Positions 55,155 through 62,554 of a DNA stretch of 64,000 bases are shown here, one piece after another (positions within the stretch are counted from its first letter, which is position 1; each line of letters starts with the position of its first letter). The notes beneath the pieces are model-generated. The model did no database searches and was not told the origin of the DNA. It worked only from the letters and a program-made list of their open reading frames with translations. The stretch comes from Schizochytrium sp. CCTCC M209059 (Eukaryota; Sar; Bigyra; Thraustochytrida; Thraustochytriidae), in NCBI GenBank assembly GCA_000818945.1, contig KN805453.1, positions 1 through 64,000 of the forward strand. The letters run 5' to 3'. The position numbers and the translations under genes are program-made.

Positions 55155-55955
55155 TTAGGCCTTGGCGGTGGCCGTCTTCTTGAGGAAGTCAGAGTGCTCC
55201 TGCATGGGGCTGCGGCCGAGGGCGCGCGGGGCCCAGAGCTCGGGGCTGAGGAAGCCGTAGGACTTGGCAAGGGCCTGGTAGAGAGCCTTGACGAAGTTGG
55301 TGGTGGTACGGGTGTGGCCAGAACTGGAAGTGTAGACATCCTGGATGCCGGCCATGCCGAGGATCTTCTTGGCGACAGGCGAAGCGCAGAGACCGGTACC
55401 ACGGGGGGCAGGGATGAGGCGGGTGCGCACGGAGCCGCACTTGCCGGTGAGCTTGCAGGACACAGTGTGGGGCTTGCCGACCTTGTTACCCCAGTAGCCG
55501 CGGCGGATGGGAGCGACGTTGACCTTGGCGTTCTTGAGGGCGCCCTGAATTGCGTTGGCGACTTCGGAGGCGACCTTGGAACCGAGGCCGAGGTGGCCGT
55601 TGCCATCACCGACGGCAACGAAGGCCTTGAAGCGCGTGCGCTGGCCGGCGGTGGTCTGCTTCTGGACGGGAACGATCTTCATGACCTCGTCCTTGAGGAC
55701 ATCCTCGGGGAAGAAGGCCTCGATGATCTCAGGCTCCTTGACGGGGAGGCTGTACAGGAAGATCTCCTCGATCGACTTGAACTTGCCCTCCTTTACCAGG
55801 CGGCCGAGCTTGGTCACGGGGACCCAGGCCTCCTTCTCACCGCGGCGACCGCGGCCACGACCACGGCCACGGCCACGACCACGGCCGCGTCCACGGCCGC
55901 GGCCGAAGCCACCACGGCCGCGCTCGCCTTCGGCAGCAGGGGGAGCAGCTTCCAT
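55155..55955 (-). CDS. RPS2: 40S ribosomal protein S2 (uS5)
   Basis: The 266-residue protein is the cytosolic small-subunit ribosomal protein uS5, near the mRNA entry site. After MEAAPPAAEGE comes the long Arg-Gly tract (about residues 12-40) typical of eukaryotic RPS2, a target of arginine methylation. The double-stranded RNA-binding fold follows (WVPVTKLGRLVKEGKFKSIE), then KAFVAVGDGNGHLGLG, IRRGYWGNKVGKPHTVSCKL and SVRTRLIPAPRGTG. Codon choice is strongly C/G-ending, as for Hsp70. The ATG at 55955 starts the family-like N terminus; 26 upstream in-frame codons are not family-like. It diverges from the MTHFR-like gene. Confidence 0.97.
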   Translation of the reverse strand: MEAAPPAAEGERGRGGFGRGRGRGRGRGRGRGRGRGRRGEKEAWVPVTKLGRLVKEGKFKSIEEIFLYSLPVKEPEIIEAFFPEDVLKDEVMKIVPVQKQTTAGQRTRFKAFVAVGDGNGHLGLGSKVASEVANAIQGALKNAKVNVAPIRRGYWGNKVGKPHTVSCKLTGKCGSVRTRLIPAPRGTGLCASPVAKKILGMAGIQDVYTSSSGHTRTTTNFVKALYQALAKSYGFLSPELWAPRALGRSPMQEHSDFLKKTATAKA

Positions 55956-56798
55956 TGTGCTGATAGCTTGTGTTCCGAGTCTGCGCCATCCAAGTTCATC
56001 ATCGTTCACCAATGCGTATCGACGTCGAGGCAAATCAGTCAGTCAGTCAGTCAGTCATTAATTGTTCATGCGAGCGTCCCTTTGCCTCCTTCATCTACAT
56101 TTCCTCTTCTCTCCCCCCCCCCCCCCCAAGGAGCTCGAGCCCGAGCTCGACGCTTTCCTCGCCACCCGCCCAGCCTCGAGCGAGGCATGCCCGTCATCCC
56201 GCCAGCGCCGGGTCATCGTCGCGTCGCTCCATCCCGCTCGACGTCGTCGCCGCCTTCGCCGGCGCGCGGCCTTCTCCCGCGGGCCCGCGCGTCCGCCCTC
56301 CGGCCGCCGCTCCTCCTCCCGCTCGCGCTCCTCGCCGGCGCCCTCCGCCACGTACGCGTGCTCTTCGTTGCCAGACTGATCGAGCGCTCGCTCGGTCTCC
56401 CTCCCTCCAATGGCTGGGCGCCGCTGCTTTCTCCCTGCTTTCTGCCCTCCCTGCTTGCTCCCCTTCTCCGCCTCTCTCCCTCTCTGCCTGACTCGCGTCT
56501 CTCTCTCTCTCTCTCTCTCTTTCGCGCCTTGCCCTTCCTTCCCCGCCCCCCTCCCGCCAGTGGTTTCCCGCCGCGCCTTTGCGGCACTTGCGCCGCGCCA
56601 TTCTCCACTTGCGTCGCGCCTTTACCCACTTGCGCGCACCACGACGCGCCCCCGCCCACGCATCCGCGCCGCAACACGGGATACCCTAACCCTATGGGGT
56701 GCGCGAGAGGGGGGAGGTGTGCGCGCGGGAGAAGGGGTGCGCGGGTCGGGGACAGGGGTGTGCGCGACATTTCTGTGGCCGTGTTGACCGAGAAACGT
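55956..56798. promoter_or_regulatory. Divergent region, RPS2 and MTHFR-like
   Basis: It holds (CAGT)n at 56038-56057, a run of about fourteen C near 56115-56128, a (CT)n tract at 56501-56521 and the telomere-like CCCTAACCCTA at 56684-56694. A frame continuous with the MTHFR-like gene stays open across all of this region and even antisense to RPS2, so it is composition-driven and not coding. Confidence 0.6.
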
Positions 56799-57734
56799 AT
56801 GACGATGAGTGCGTTGGGACGGGGACGCGCCGCTGCGGCGACCGGGGCGGCGAGGAAAGCCGGGACGAAGGCGAGGGGAGGGACGAGAAGACTCGAGGTC
56901 ACGCCGCGATGGGCGCTGCGGGAGGATAACCTGGCCGAAGCGGAAAACAAGGCCTTTAGTGTGCCGTATTTACCGCCGCGTGAGGGCGAGTCCCACGCGC
57001 AAGCACGTGAAGCCGTCTTGGAGGCCTGCAGCCGACTTGTGGCTGCCAAGGCCTCGCGCGTGTGCTGCCATGTACCTGCACGGCGATTTGCAGAGAAGGC
57101 AGAGCTGACAGACTTTGCTCGCGTGCTCGCGGACATTGGCGTCACCGAAGTGCTCGCGCTGGCAGGCGATGGGCCCGAACGAAGTCCCGCGTGCTATGAC
57201 GCCAGTCATGTTCTCGAGACCCTCCTCGACGAAGCTGGTGCCCAAGGTGCCCTTGAACATATTGGCGTGGCCGCTTACCCAACAGGACATGCTATTGCCG
57301 AGGATAGTCAACTTTGGCAAGCCTTGGAACGAAAAGCAGACCTTTTGAGCACGAGGAAGCCTGCCTCGCAAATTTTCGTTGCAACGCAACTCGGCCTGAG
57401 CACTAGCGCTCTTGAAGACTGGCACGAGAATTTACGAGTCAAAGTTCCCTTTCTGGCCAATGCAGAGCTCTGCGTGGGTGTTTTTGGACTCGTGCCCGCA
57501 TCGCGGACGCGGACGCTTGCGAGACGCTTGGGATTTGGAAAGGGGCTTGTCAATCTCATGGATAGTTTGCCGTCCGATTCGCTCATGAGTCGCGCGTCAG
57601 CAGAGATGCTGCGCTCTGCAGCACTTCCTGAGGCCGTCTCCTTACATATTTCCACATTTGATACGAGAGTTCTTGCAGCGGACAAATTCTGGGCAGAAAG
57701 GCTCCGGGACTATTCGAATCATGGACGCGAATGA
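56799..57734 (+). CDS. Methylenetetrahydrofolate reductase-like (MetF fold) protein
   Basis: The 311-residue protein resembles the catalytic barrel of MTHFR. VCCHVPARRF corresponds to the conserved HL/HxxAR strand, VLALAGDGPE to the ALRGDPP strand, IGVAAYPTGHAIAED to the VAGYPEGHPE strand, and SQIFVATQLGLS to the FxxTQxFF strand. The FAD/folate elements are therefore partly kept, but the usual N-terminal FEFFPP strand is not obvious, and there is no C-terminal regulatory domain as in human MTHFR. It may be a divergent folate enzyme, or a related corrinoid/folate methyl-transfer protein. The N terminus is basic with few acids (ALGRGRAAAATGAARKAGTK), so mitochondrial import is possible. The start is either of two nearby ATGs at 56799 and 56805. 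It converges with the S74 gene. Confidence 0.65.
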   Translation: MTMSALGRGRAAAATGAARKAGTKARGGTRRLEVTPRWALREDNLAEAENKAFSVPYLPPREGESHAQAREAVLEACSRLVAAKASRVCCHVPARRFAEKAELTDFARVLADIGVTEVLALAGDGPERSPACYDASHVLETLLDEAGAQGALEHIGVAAYPTGHAIAEDSQLWQALERKADLLSTRKPASQIFVATQLGLSTSALEDWHENLRVKVPFLANAELCVGVFGLVPASRTRTLARRLGFGKGLVNLMDSLPSDSLMSRASAEMLRSAALPEAVSLHISTFDTRVLAADKFWAERLRDYSNHGRE

Positions 57735-58034
57735 GAAGGCATTTGCGGAAGCACCATAGACTTGACCTGAGGATCGGCAATATGAACGAGTGCGCTCTCG
57801 CAATTGCAAAATGATGACTGTTCATCACGTTGATGACATTATGTCGTGGAGAGAGAGAATGAGGAGATTCTCGCCAAAGCTCGAAAATCAGCTGCACCTC
57901 TACGTAGGCAATTTTCATTTGATGGAAAAAGGATATTCAATCACACTGTCCGTATTTACTGACGCCGCAGAAAGGAGCACGAAAGTTCTGAAAAGAAAAG
58001 TACATTTACTACATTTTTCTATTTTATGTGTTGA
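57735..58034. other. Convergent 3' intergenic region (MTHFR-like / S74)
   Basis: A/T-richer DNA without a gene. It carries the 3' ends of both flanking genes and no notable repeat. Confidence 0.55.
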
Positions 58035-59339
58035 TCATTGCCGTGTACCTTCGGCGTGCAGCGCAACGCGAAGCGCGTGCAGCTCATTGCGCATGGCATC
58101 AAGCTCAGCCTTGAGTTCTTGCACAGCACCAACAAGCACGGGAACCAGCGAAGCGTATTGGACCGACTTCATGCCCTGCGCGTCGGTGCGCACAACCTCG
58201 GGTACAATTTGCTCGACCTCTTGGGCCACAAAGCCAATCTGCGTGCCACGGTCGAAAGACTTTTCAGGGTAGGCCTCGTGACGAAACTCAAAGGTGACTG
58301 GGCGCAGTGCCCTGACGCGATCCAAATTGCGAGCAAGATCGGTAATATCTTTTTTCCAGCGACGATCCGAGGCCGAAGAGTACGCCGAAGTCCCTTGAAC
58401 GCCTCCATTGACGTCAAGCTTGACACTGGGCCAGCGGGTTCCAAGGCCGAGATTTCCTTCGGTATCGACGACGAGGGCATCGCGCGGAGCACTGTGTGCA
58501 ATGCTAACGACGCGATGGGTGCCCTGCAGGATGCCAAATCCGGATGCGGCACTGTTTTCCACGGCCCAGGCTGCCGCGGCGCTGTTGAGTTCGAGCCTAC
58601 TCGTATTGGTCGAGATTGCAGCATCGCCAAGGGTGGCAGATCCAGACGTTGCAGTGAGCGAGCCCACCGTGAGTCGCGTCTTGGCGTCTGCACCAGGTGC
58701 ATCGGCATCTTCACCGCTGTCATTCTCAAAAACGGCGCCCTGCACCCGCACACGCGTTGCCTCAGAATACAGCGCAATGGGAACCGTCGCGCGGATTGTG
58801 GCCGCTCCGTGATCCACATGCATTGCTGCACGCGAGGAGGCTGGTCCCTCCATGACAATCTCGCTCGCATGGTCTGCATTGACAATCTGTAGCCCACCAC
58901 GAGTAACCCGAAGTGCCACTGCGTCCGCGGGAGAGGAGACGCCGCCACCGCTCACGTCAAGTTTGTCGACTTGAAAAACGCCTGAGCCGAGTAGTTTCGC
59001 TTGAGCGTCGGGTCCTATGGCAAAGCGAAGTTCCGATGATGCGCCGCCTTCATTTGGCACGGCTGCAATATGTCCGAAAGCCTCCTCGAGACCTGCGACG
59101 CCGGTATCTTCGTGGACGAACTTGACGCCTCGGGCGTGACCTCGAGCCGACTCGGGTTCTCCGCCTGTCCGGATCGCAATAAAGCAGTCTCCCTCATCGT
59201 TGCGCCCGCACCACGCGTGTGCTGGCGTCGGGACCCAGGCTACCGCCGCCAAACAGCAAACTGTCGCGGCCGCGGCGGCGAGTCCGCGCTTCAACCGTCG
59301 TGATGTCGAGGACCTCGACGACCTCGAGGCCAGGTTCAT
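58035..59339 (-). CDS. Secreted protein with C-terminal peptidase S74 / intramolecular chaperone domain
   Basis: The 434-residue protein starts with a basic n-region, then GLAAAAATVCCLAAVAWVP and an AHA cleavage site near residue 42, a convincing signal peptide. Residues about 45-310 are Gly/Ala/Thr-rich and beta-strand-like, as in fibre or beta-helix proteins. Residues 324 to about 410 match the S74 chaperone of phage tail spikes and of the eukaryotic factor MYRF: SDRRWKKDI, LDRVRALRPVTFEFRH, GTQIGFVAQEVEQIVPEVV, then YASLVPVLVGAVQELKAEL. The self-cleaving Ser-Lys dyad is intact (S324 and K329, the +5 spacing of the family), so trimerisation and cleavage just before S324 are predicted. The final helix would be the trimeric coiled coil. 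Function after release is unknown; a surface or extracellular fibre is likely. It diverges from the SLC35B1 gene. Confidence 0.85.
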   Translation of the reverse strand: MNLASRSSRSSTSRRLKRGLAAAAATVCCLAAVAWVPTPAHAWCGRNDEGDCFIAIRTGGEPESARGHARGVKFVHEDTGVAGLEEAFGHIAAVPNEGGASSELRFAIGPDAQAKLLGSGVFQVDKLDVSGGGVSSPADAVALRVTRGGLQIVNADHASEIVMEGPASSRAAMHVDHGAATIRATVPIALYSEATRVRVQGAVFENDSGEDADAPGADAKTRLTVGSLTATSGSATLGDAAISTNTSRLELNSAAAAWAVENSAASGFGILQGTHRVVSIAHSAPRDALVVDTEGNLGLGTRWPSVKLDVNGGVQGTSAYSSASDRRWKKDITDLARNLDRVRALRPVTFEFRHEAYPEKSFDRGTQIGFVAQEVEQIVPEVVRTDAQGMKSVQYASLVPVLVGAVQELKAELDAMRNELHALRVALHAEGTRQ

Positions 59340-59657
59340 CGTCTCAACTCCGCCCGTGCGTGCGGGAGCAAACTATCTGCAGACTTCGTCTGCCCGCCCG
59401 TGTCCCTGGTTGTCTGGCTCGTTGTCTGGCGGACCGGGCCGGGCCGGGCCGGGCAGAACTAGACAGGGCTCGGATGGACTCGGCCGGGCTCAGCTTGCCT
59501 GGAATGCGACGAGAGAGACTGACAGTGAGCCTGTCTCATGCAGATGAGCGCCACTGGCATTCCATTTGGGGTTGCGCCCATTTTGGATTATGCGTTGTGG
59601 TGGCGGCAACGTTTATTTTTCTTAATTTGTTTTTTACTGTTCTGGAAAAAAAAATGA

Positions 59658-59689
<32 letters not shown>

Positions 59690-59890
59690 GCCCGCGCGGC
59701 GCGGCTAGCGAGCGAGCGAGCGAGCCAGCCAGGTTGGCGCCAAGAGACTGACCGCGCAGAGCTGATATATCGCAGCAGAGGGGCCGTACGAAGGCAAGGC
59801 AAGGCAAGGCAAAGCAAAGCGTGAACGAGGTAGCAAAGCAAGAAGTCTGTGTGTGGAGGTGATCGCTTCTTTCGTCTGTAGAGCGGCGCC
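59340..59890. promoter_or_regulatory. Divergent promoter region, S74 protein and SLC35B1-like
   Basis: It contains (GGGCC)n at about 59435-59454, (GAAA)n at about 59654-59688, GCGAGCGAGCGAGC near 59708 and (GGCAA)n at about 59793-59819. Frames through these tracts are low-complexity. No gene is supported. Confidence 0.65.
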
Positions 59891-60901
59891 ATGAGGAGCG
59901 AGCTGCAACTCGCGGTGGCAACGGGAGGCATCTACTTTTTCTATCTGTACTATGGAATCCTGCAGGAGCGCATTTACAAGCCGGACGAGCAAGACGGGAC
60001 TCGTTTTGGGTTCACGCTGTTTTTGCTGAGCGTACAATGCCTCTTCAATTTTGCGCTCGGAGGCATCATGTCCTTGGTTCTCGATGGTGGCCGTCTCACG
60101 CAAAAGAAGCCAGTGAGCGCCTCGGCGGAGACAGCTCCGCTGGGGCTGCGCTTCTCCGGCACGGCGTGGCTGGCCTTCTTCTCGGCAACCTATCTTGCGG
60201 CCATGAGCTGCAGTAACATGGCGTTGCAGCACGTGAGCTACCCGTTCCAGGCTCTTGCCAAAAGCTGCAAGATGGTACCTGTGATGCTGGCAAATGTCGT
60301 CCTTGGTGGCAAGTCTTACAGCGTGACCGAGTACCTTATTGTGCTCATGATCACCGGTGGTGTAGTCCTCTTCCGCTTAGCAAAGAGCAAGCAGGGTTTC
60401 GGCATGGAAGGCAACTCGGCGATGGGCCTCACCCTTTTGGCGGGCTCGCTTTGCCTTGATGGAGTTACTGGGTCCTCGCAACGTTTGTTTAGCAGCGAGT
60501 TCAAGCCCTCTTCCAACTTCCTCATGGCCGGCATGAACTTTTTCTCGCTCCTTTACGTGGTACCTGTGGTGCTCTATACGGGTGAGTTTTTCGCTGCCGT
60601 CGACTACGTGCAGGCCCATCCTGCGGTGACCTACGACCTCATTGCCTTTTCGATTTGCAGTGCGGTGGGCCAGGTATTCATCTTTTACAGCGTGGTGACC
60701 CTCGGCCCGCTCGCCACGACGACGATTACAACGACCCGCAAGTTCTTTACAGTCTTGCTTTCGACGATCTTGTATCCGGAGAACCAGTTCAACAATGGTC
60801 AGTGGTTCGCAGTTGCCCTCGTCTTTGCAGGTCTCGGTAGCGAGATTGTGCAAAAGTATGCGCGCACGCAAAACAAGCCAATTGCAAAGAAGGACGAATA
60901 A
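59891..60901 (+). CDS. SLC35B1: SLC35B1-like ER nucleotide-sugar transporter (UAA family)
   Basis: The 336-residue protein has about ten membrane helices, beginning ELQLAVATGGIYFFYLYYGI and LQERIY, the typical SLC35B start. Conserved features include NMALQHVSYPFQALAKSCKM (helix 3 region), SLCLDGVTGSSQRLF and GPLATTTITTTRKFFTVLLS near the end. These match SLC35B1 and yeast HUT1, ER transporters for UDP-sugars or for ATP/ADP exchange. The C-terminal four residues KKDE form a dilysine KKXX ER-retrieval signal, supporting ER location. The start is the first ATG and opens directly on helix 1. The neighbour across the divergent promoter is a secretory protein. A Golgi UDP-galactose transporter is the alternative, disfavoured by KKDE. 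Confidence 0.93.
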   Translation: MRSELQLAVATGGIYFFYLYYGILQERIYKPDEQDGTRFGFTLFLLSVQCLFNFALGGIMSLVLDGGRLTQKKPVSASAETAPLGLRFSGTAWLAFFSATYLAAMSCSNMALQHVSYPFQALAKSCKMVPVMLANVVLGGKSYSVTEYLIVLMITGGVVLFRLAKSKQGFGMEGNSAMGLTLLAGSLCLDGVTGSSQRLFSSEFKPSSNFLMAGMNFFSLLYVVPVVLYTGEFFAAVDYVQAHPAVTYDLIAFSICSAVGQVFIFYSVVTLGPLATTTITTTRKFFTVLLSTILYPENQFNNGQWFAVALVFAGLGSEIVQKYARTQNKPIAKKDE

Positions 60902-61210
60902 ACTGTGACGTTTTGCGGCGTCATTTTGATGTGTAAGCTTAGTGGTAAATCGAATATTTTAGGACCTAGTAACAACCCCACCACCAGCAGACGCGACAAG
61001 AAATTGGTTTGCCAAGGTTTGAACTGGAAGTGCTTATGATGGTGGTGTTGGACAAGGTACTGTTGAGCTGTAAAGCTTGGACAGAGATGGGTGGCAACGT
61101 GCGTTCGAGCGCAAAGTTGTCAGAGTTGAGCGGTGGAGAGAACTGGGATAAGGACGACGAGGCTTCTCAACGACAAGACTTTTCATCGTTTGGCTGCTGC
61201 GTGCAATATA
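60902..61210. other. Convergent 3' intergenic region
   Basis: About 310 bp with no recognisable gene. The sequence GGTTTGAACTGG near 61015 recalls a tRNA T-arm, but no acceptor or anticodon arm can be assembled around it. Confidence 0.5.
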
Positions 61211-61663
61211 TTACACCTGCAGTGCGAGCGAGCAGCCGAGCAGGATCTGGCTAATGTAATGTCCCAGCGCACCAACAACGCCGTACATGGAGAGCACACC
61301 GTCGCCTGGTTTACCGTTCATGTTGTACCCATTGGCTTGGACCTTGAAGTCATAGGCGCGGCACACAAAGACGTATGCGGCAACGACGCTCGACACAATG
61401 ACCGCCTTGACCCCCTTGGAGAGCTCGCGGCCTTGCAGGCGGCACTGCGCCCAGTTGAGGCCAATGAGAACCATGGTCTGCGGCACCTTTTCAACAGTGA
61501 GCAGCTGGACCTGATGCATTTTCTCGAAGAAGCTCGTCTTGTCGCCCTCGCCCTGCGCACCGGAGGTGCGCAAGTTCGACATCTTCCACTTGAGCCCAAT
61601 GTCGAGCAGCGCCAGGAGCGCCACCGCGCTGCCCATGAACCTATCGTCCGCCGTCGCCCCCAT
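61211..61663 (-). CDS. Small membrane protein, possibly MAPEG-like
   Basis: The 150-residue protein has about four hydrophobic stretches: FMGSAVALLALLDIGL, TMVLIGLNWA, GVKAVIVSSVVAAYVFV and LSMYGVVGALGHYISQILLG. The segment MHQVQLLTVEKVPQTMVL could correspond to the H-Q-N-x-x-E-x-x-P loop after helix 1 of MAPEG proteins (microsomal glutathione transferases and relatives), and VFVCRAYDF to their R-x-x-Y segment. Length fits that family (about 150). The catalytic asparagine of the loop is not present, so this is a weak assignment, and an unknown membrane protein is equally possible. Codon use and an intact frame support a real gene. It is convergent with SLC35B1 and divergent from the hAT-derived gene. 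Confidence 0.5.
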   Translation of the reverse strand: MGATADDRFMGSAVALLALLDIGLKWKMSNLRTSGAQGEGDKTSFFEKMHQVQLLTVEKVPQTMVLIGLNWAQCRLQGRELSKGVKAVIVSSVVAAYVFVCRAYDFKVQANGYNMNGKPGDGVLSMYGVVGALGHYISQILLGCSLALQV

Positions 61664-62554
61664 GATGCTACTTCCTTCTTCTTCTTCTTCTTCTTCTTCT
61701 TGTTTGTCTCTCGGGCTCCTCGAGCTCGTGAATGCGATGGTGTGTGTCTGCGACTACGTTTGTGGGTCTGCAGCGCCAGACTCACAGCTCTCTGCGCGAC
61801 CGCGACGGTGACCCGACCAGCCAGGTCCGACCGCAGCCCGTCGTGACGACGCTCGGCGTATCTTGCACCGGCGGTGGAAGTGACACAGTCCCGACTGTGA
61901 CTTGCGCATGCGATGGATAATAAATACTATCTTCACATGTCAAGACCAGGCGACTGCGACTACGACCCGAGTCGGCGCGGCTCCGGCGCGGACAGACGGT
62001 GCTGTGGCCGAGACGTGGGAGGAGGAGATGTGAAGAGATTGGTTGAGCATGCAAGACGCGGAGAAGTGCAATGGCTCGGCATTTGCGGCACGGTGAAGTG
62101 CTCGCTGTAGGTCTACACGGGCAGTCAGCAAAGTCGTTGCGCGAGCTGGAAACGCGTCAAGCTATACAAGTCAGACACCGATATCTACGATTTCTCGTGC
62201 CATCCAAAAAGTGACATGAAGGGGAGCAATAGGCCTACGTACGTAGGCCTACTTAGCAGTGGACAGTGTGGAAACCAGCGTCGAGGAAAAAATCCGCTTC
62301 GCAAACCTAACCAAACCTGACCAACGCATGGACTCTGGCCGAGACTAGTTTCTTTTTTTCCTCAGGGCAGTCCTGTCGTGGCTAGCAGTCACGGAAACTA
62401 ATCGCCGCCACGCACGGGGACTCGAAGCAAGGCGAGGCGAGGCGAGCCGCGGGATCCCGCATCGACACGGCACGGCACGGCACGACACGACACGAGCCAG
62501 ACCTAGACTCGGGCTGGTCCGGGCGAGCCTCCGCGTGGCGCGGACGAGGGAAAA
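61664..62554. promoter_or_regulatory. Divergent region with a perfect 22-bp palindrome
   Basis: A TTCTTC tract lies at 61676-61700. The perfect palindrome at 62230-62251 reads TAGGCCTACGT followed by its own complement ACGTAGGCCTA. (GGCGA)n lies at 62430-62443 and CGGCACGGCACGGCACGACACG-like repeats (written here only as the unit CGGCA/CGACA) at 62466-62492. No gene is supported. Confidence 0.65.

Noticed and set aside
55044..56798. Plus-strand frame antisense to RPS2 joined to the MTHFR-like gene
   Set aside because: It reads the RPS2 coding strand backwards, then C and CT tracts. Only the part from 56799 has family similarity.
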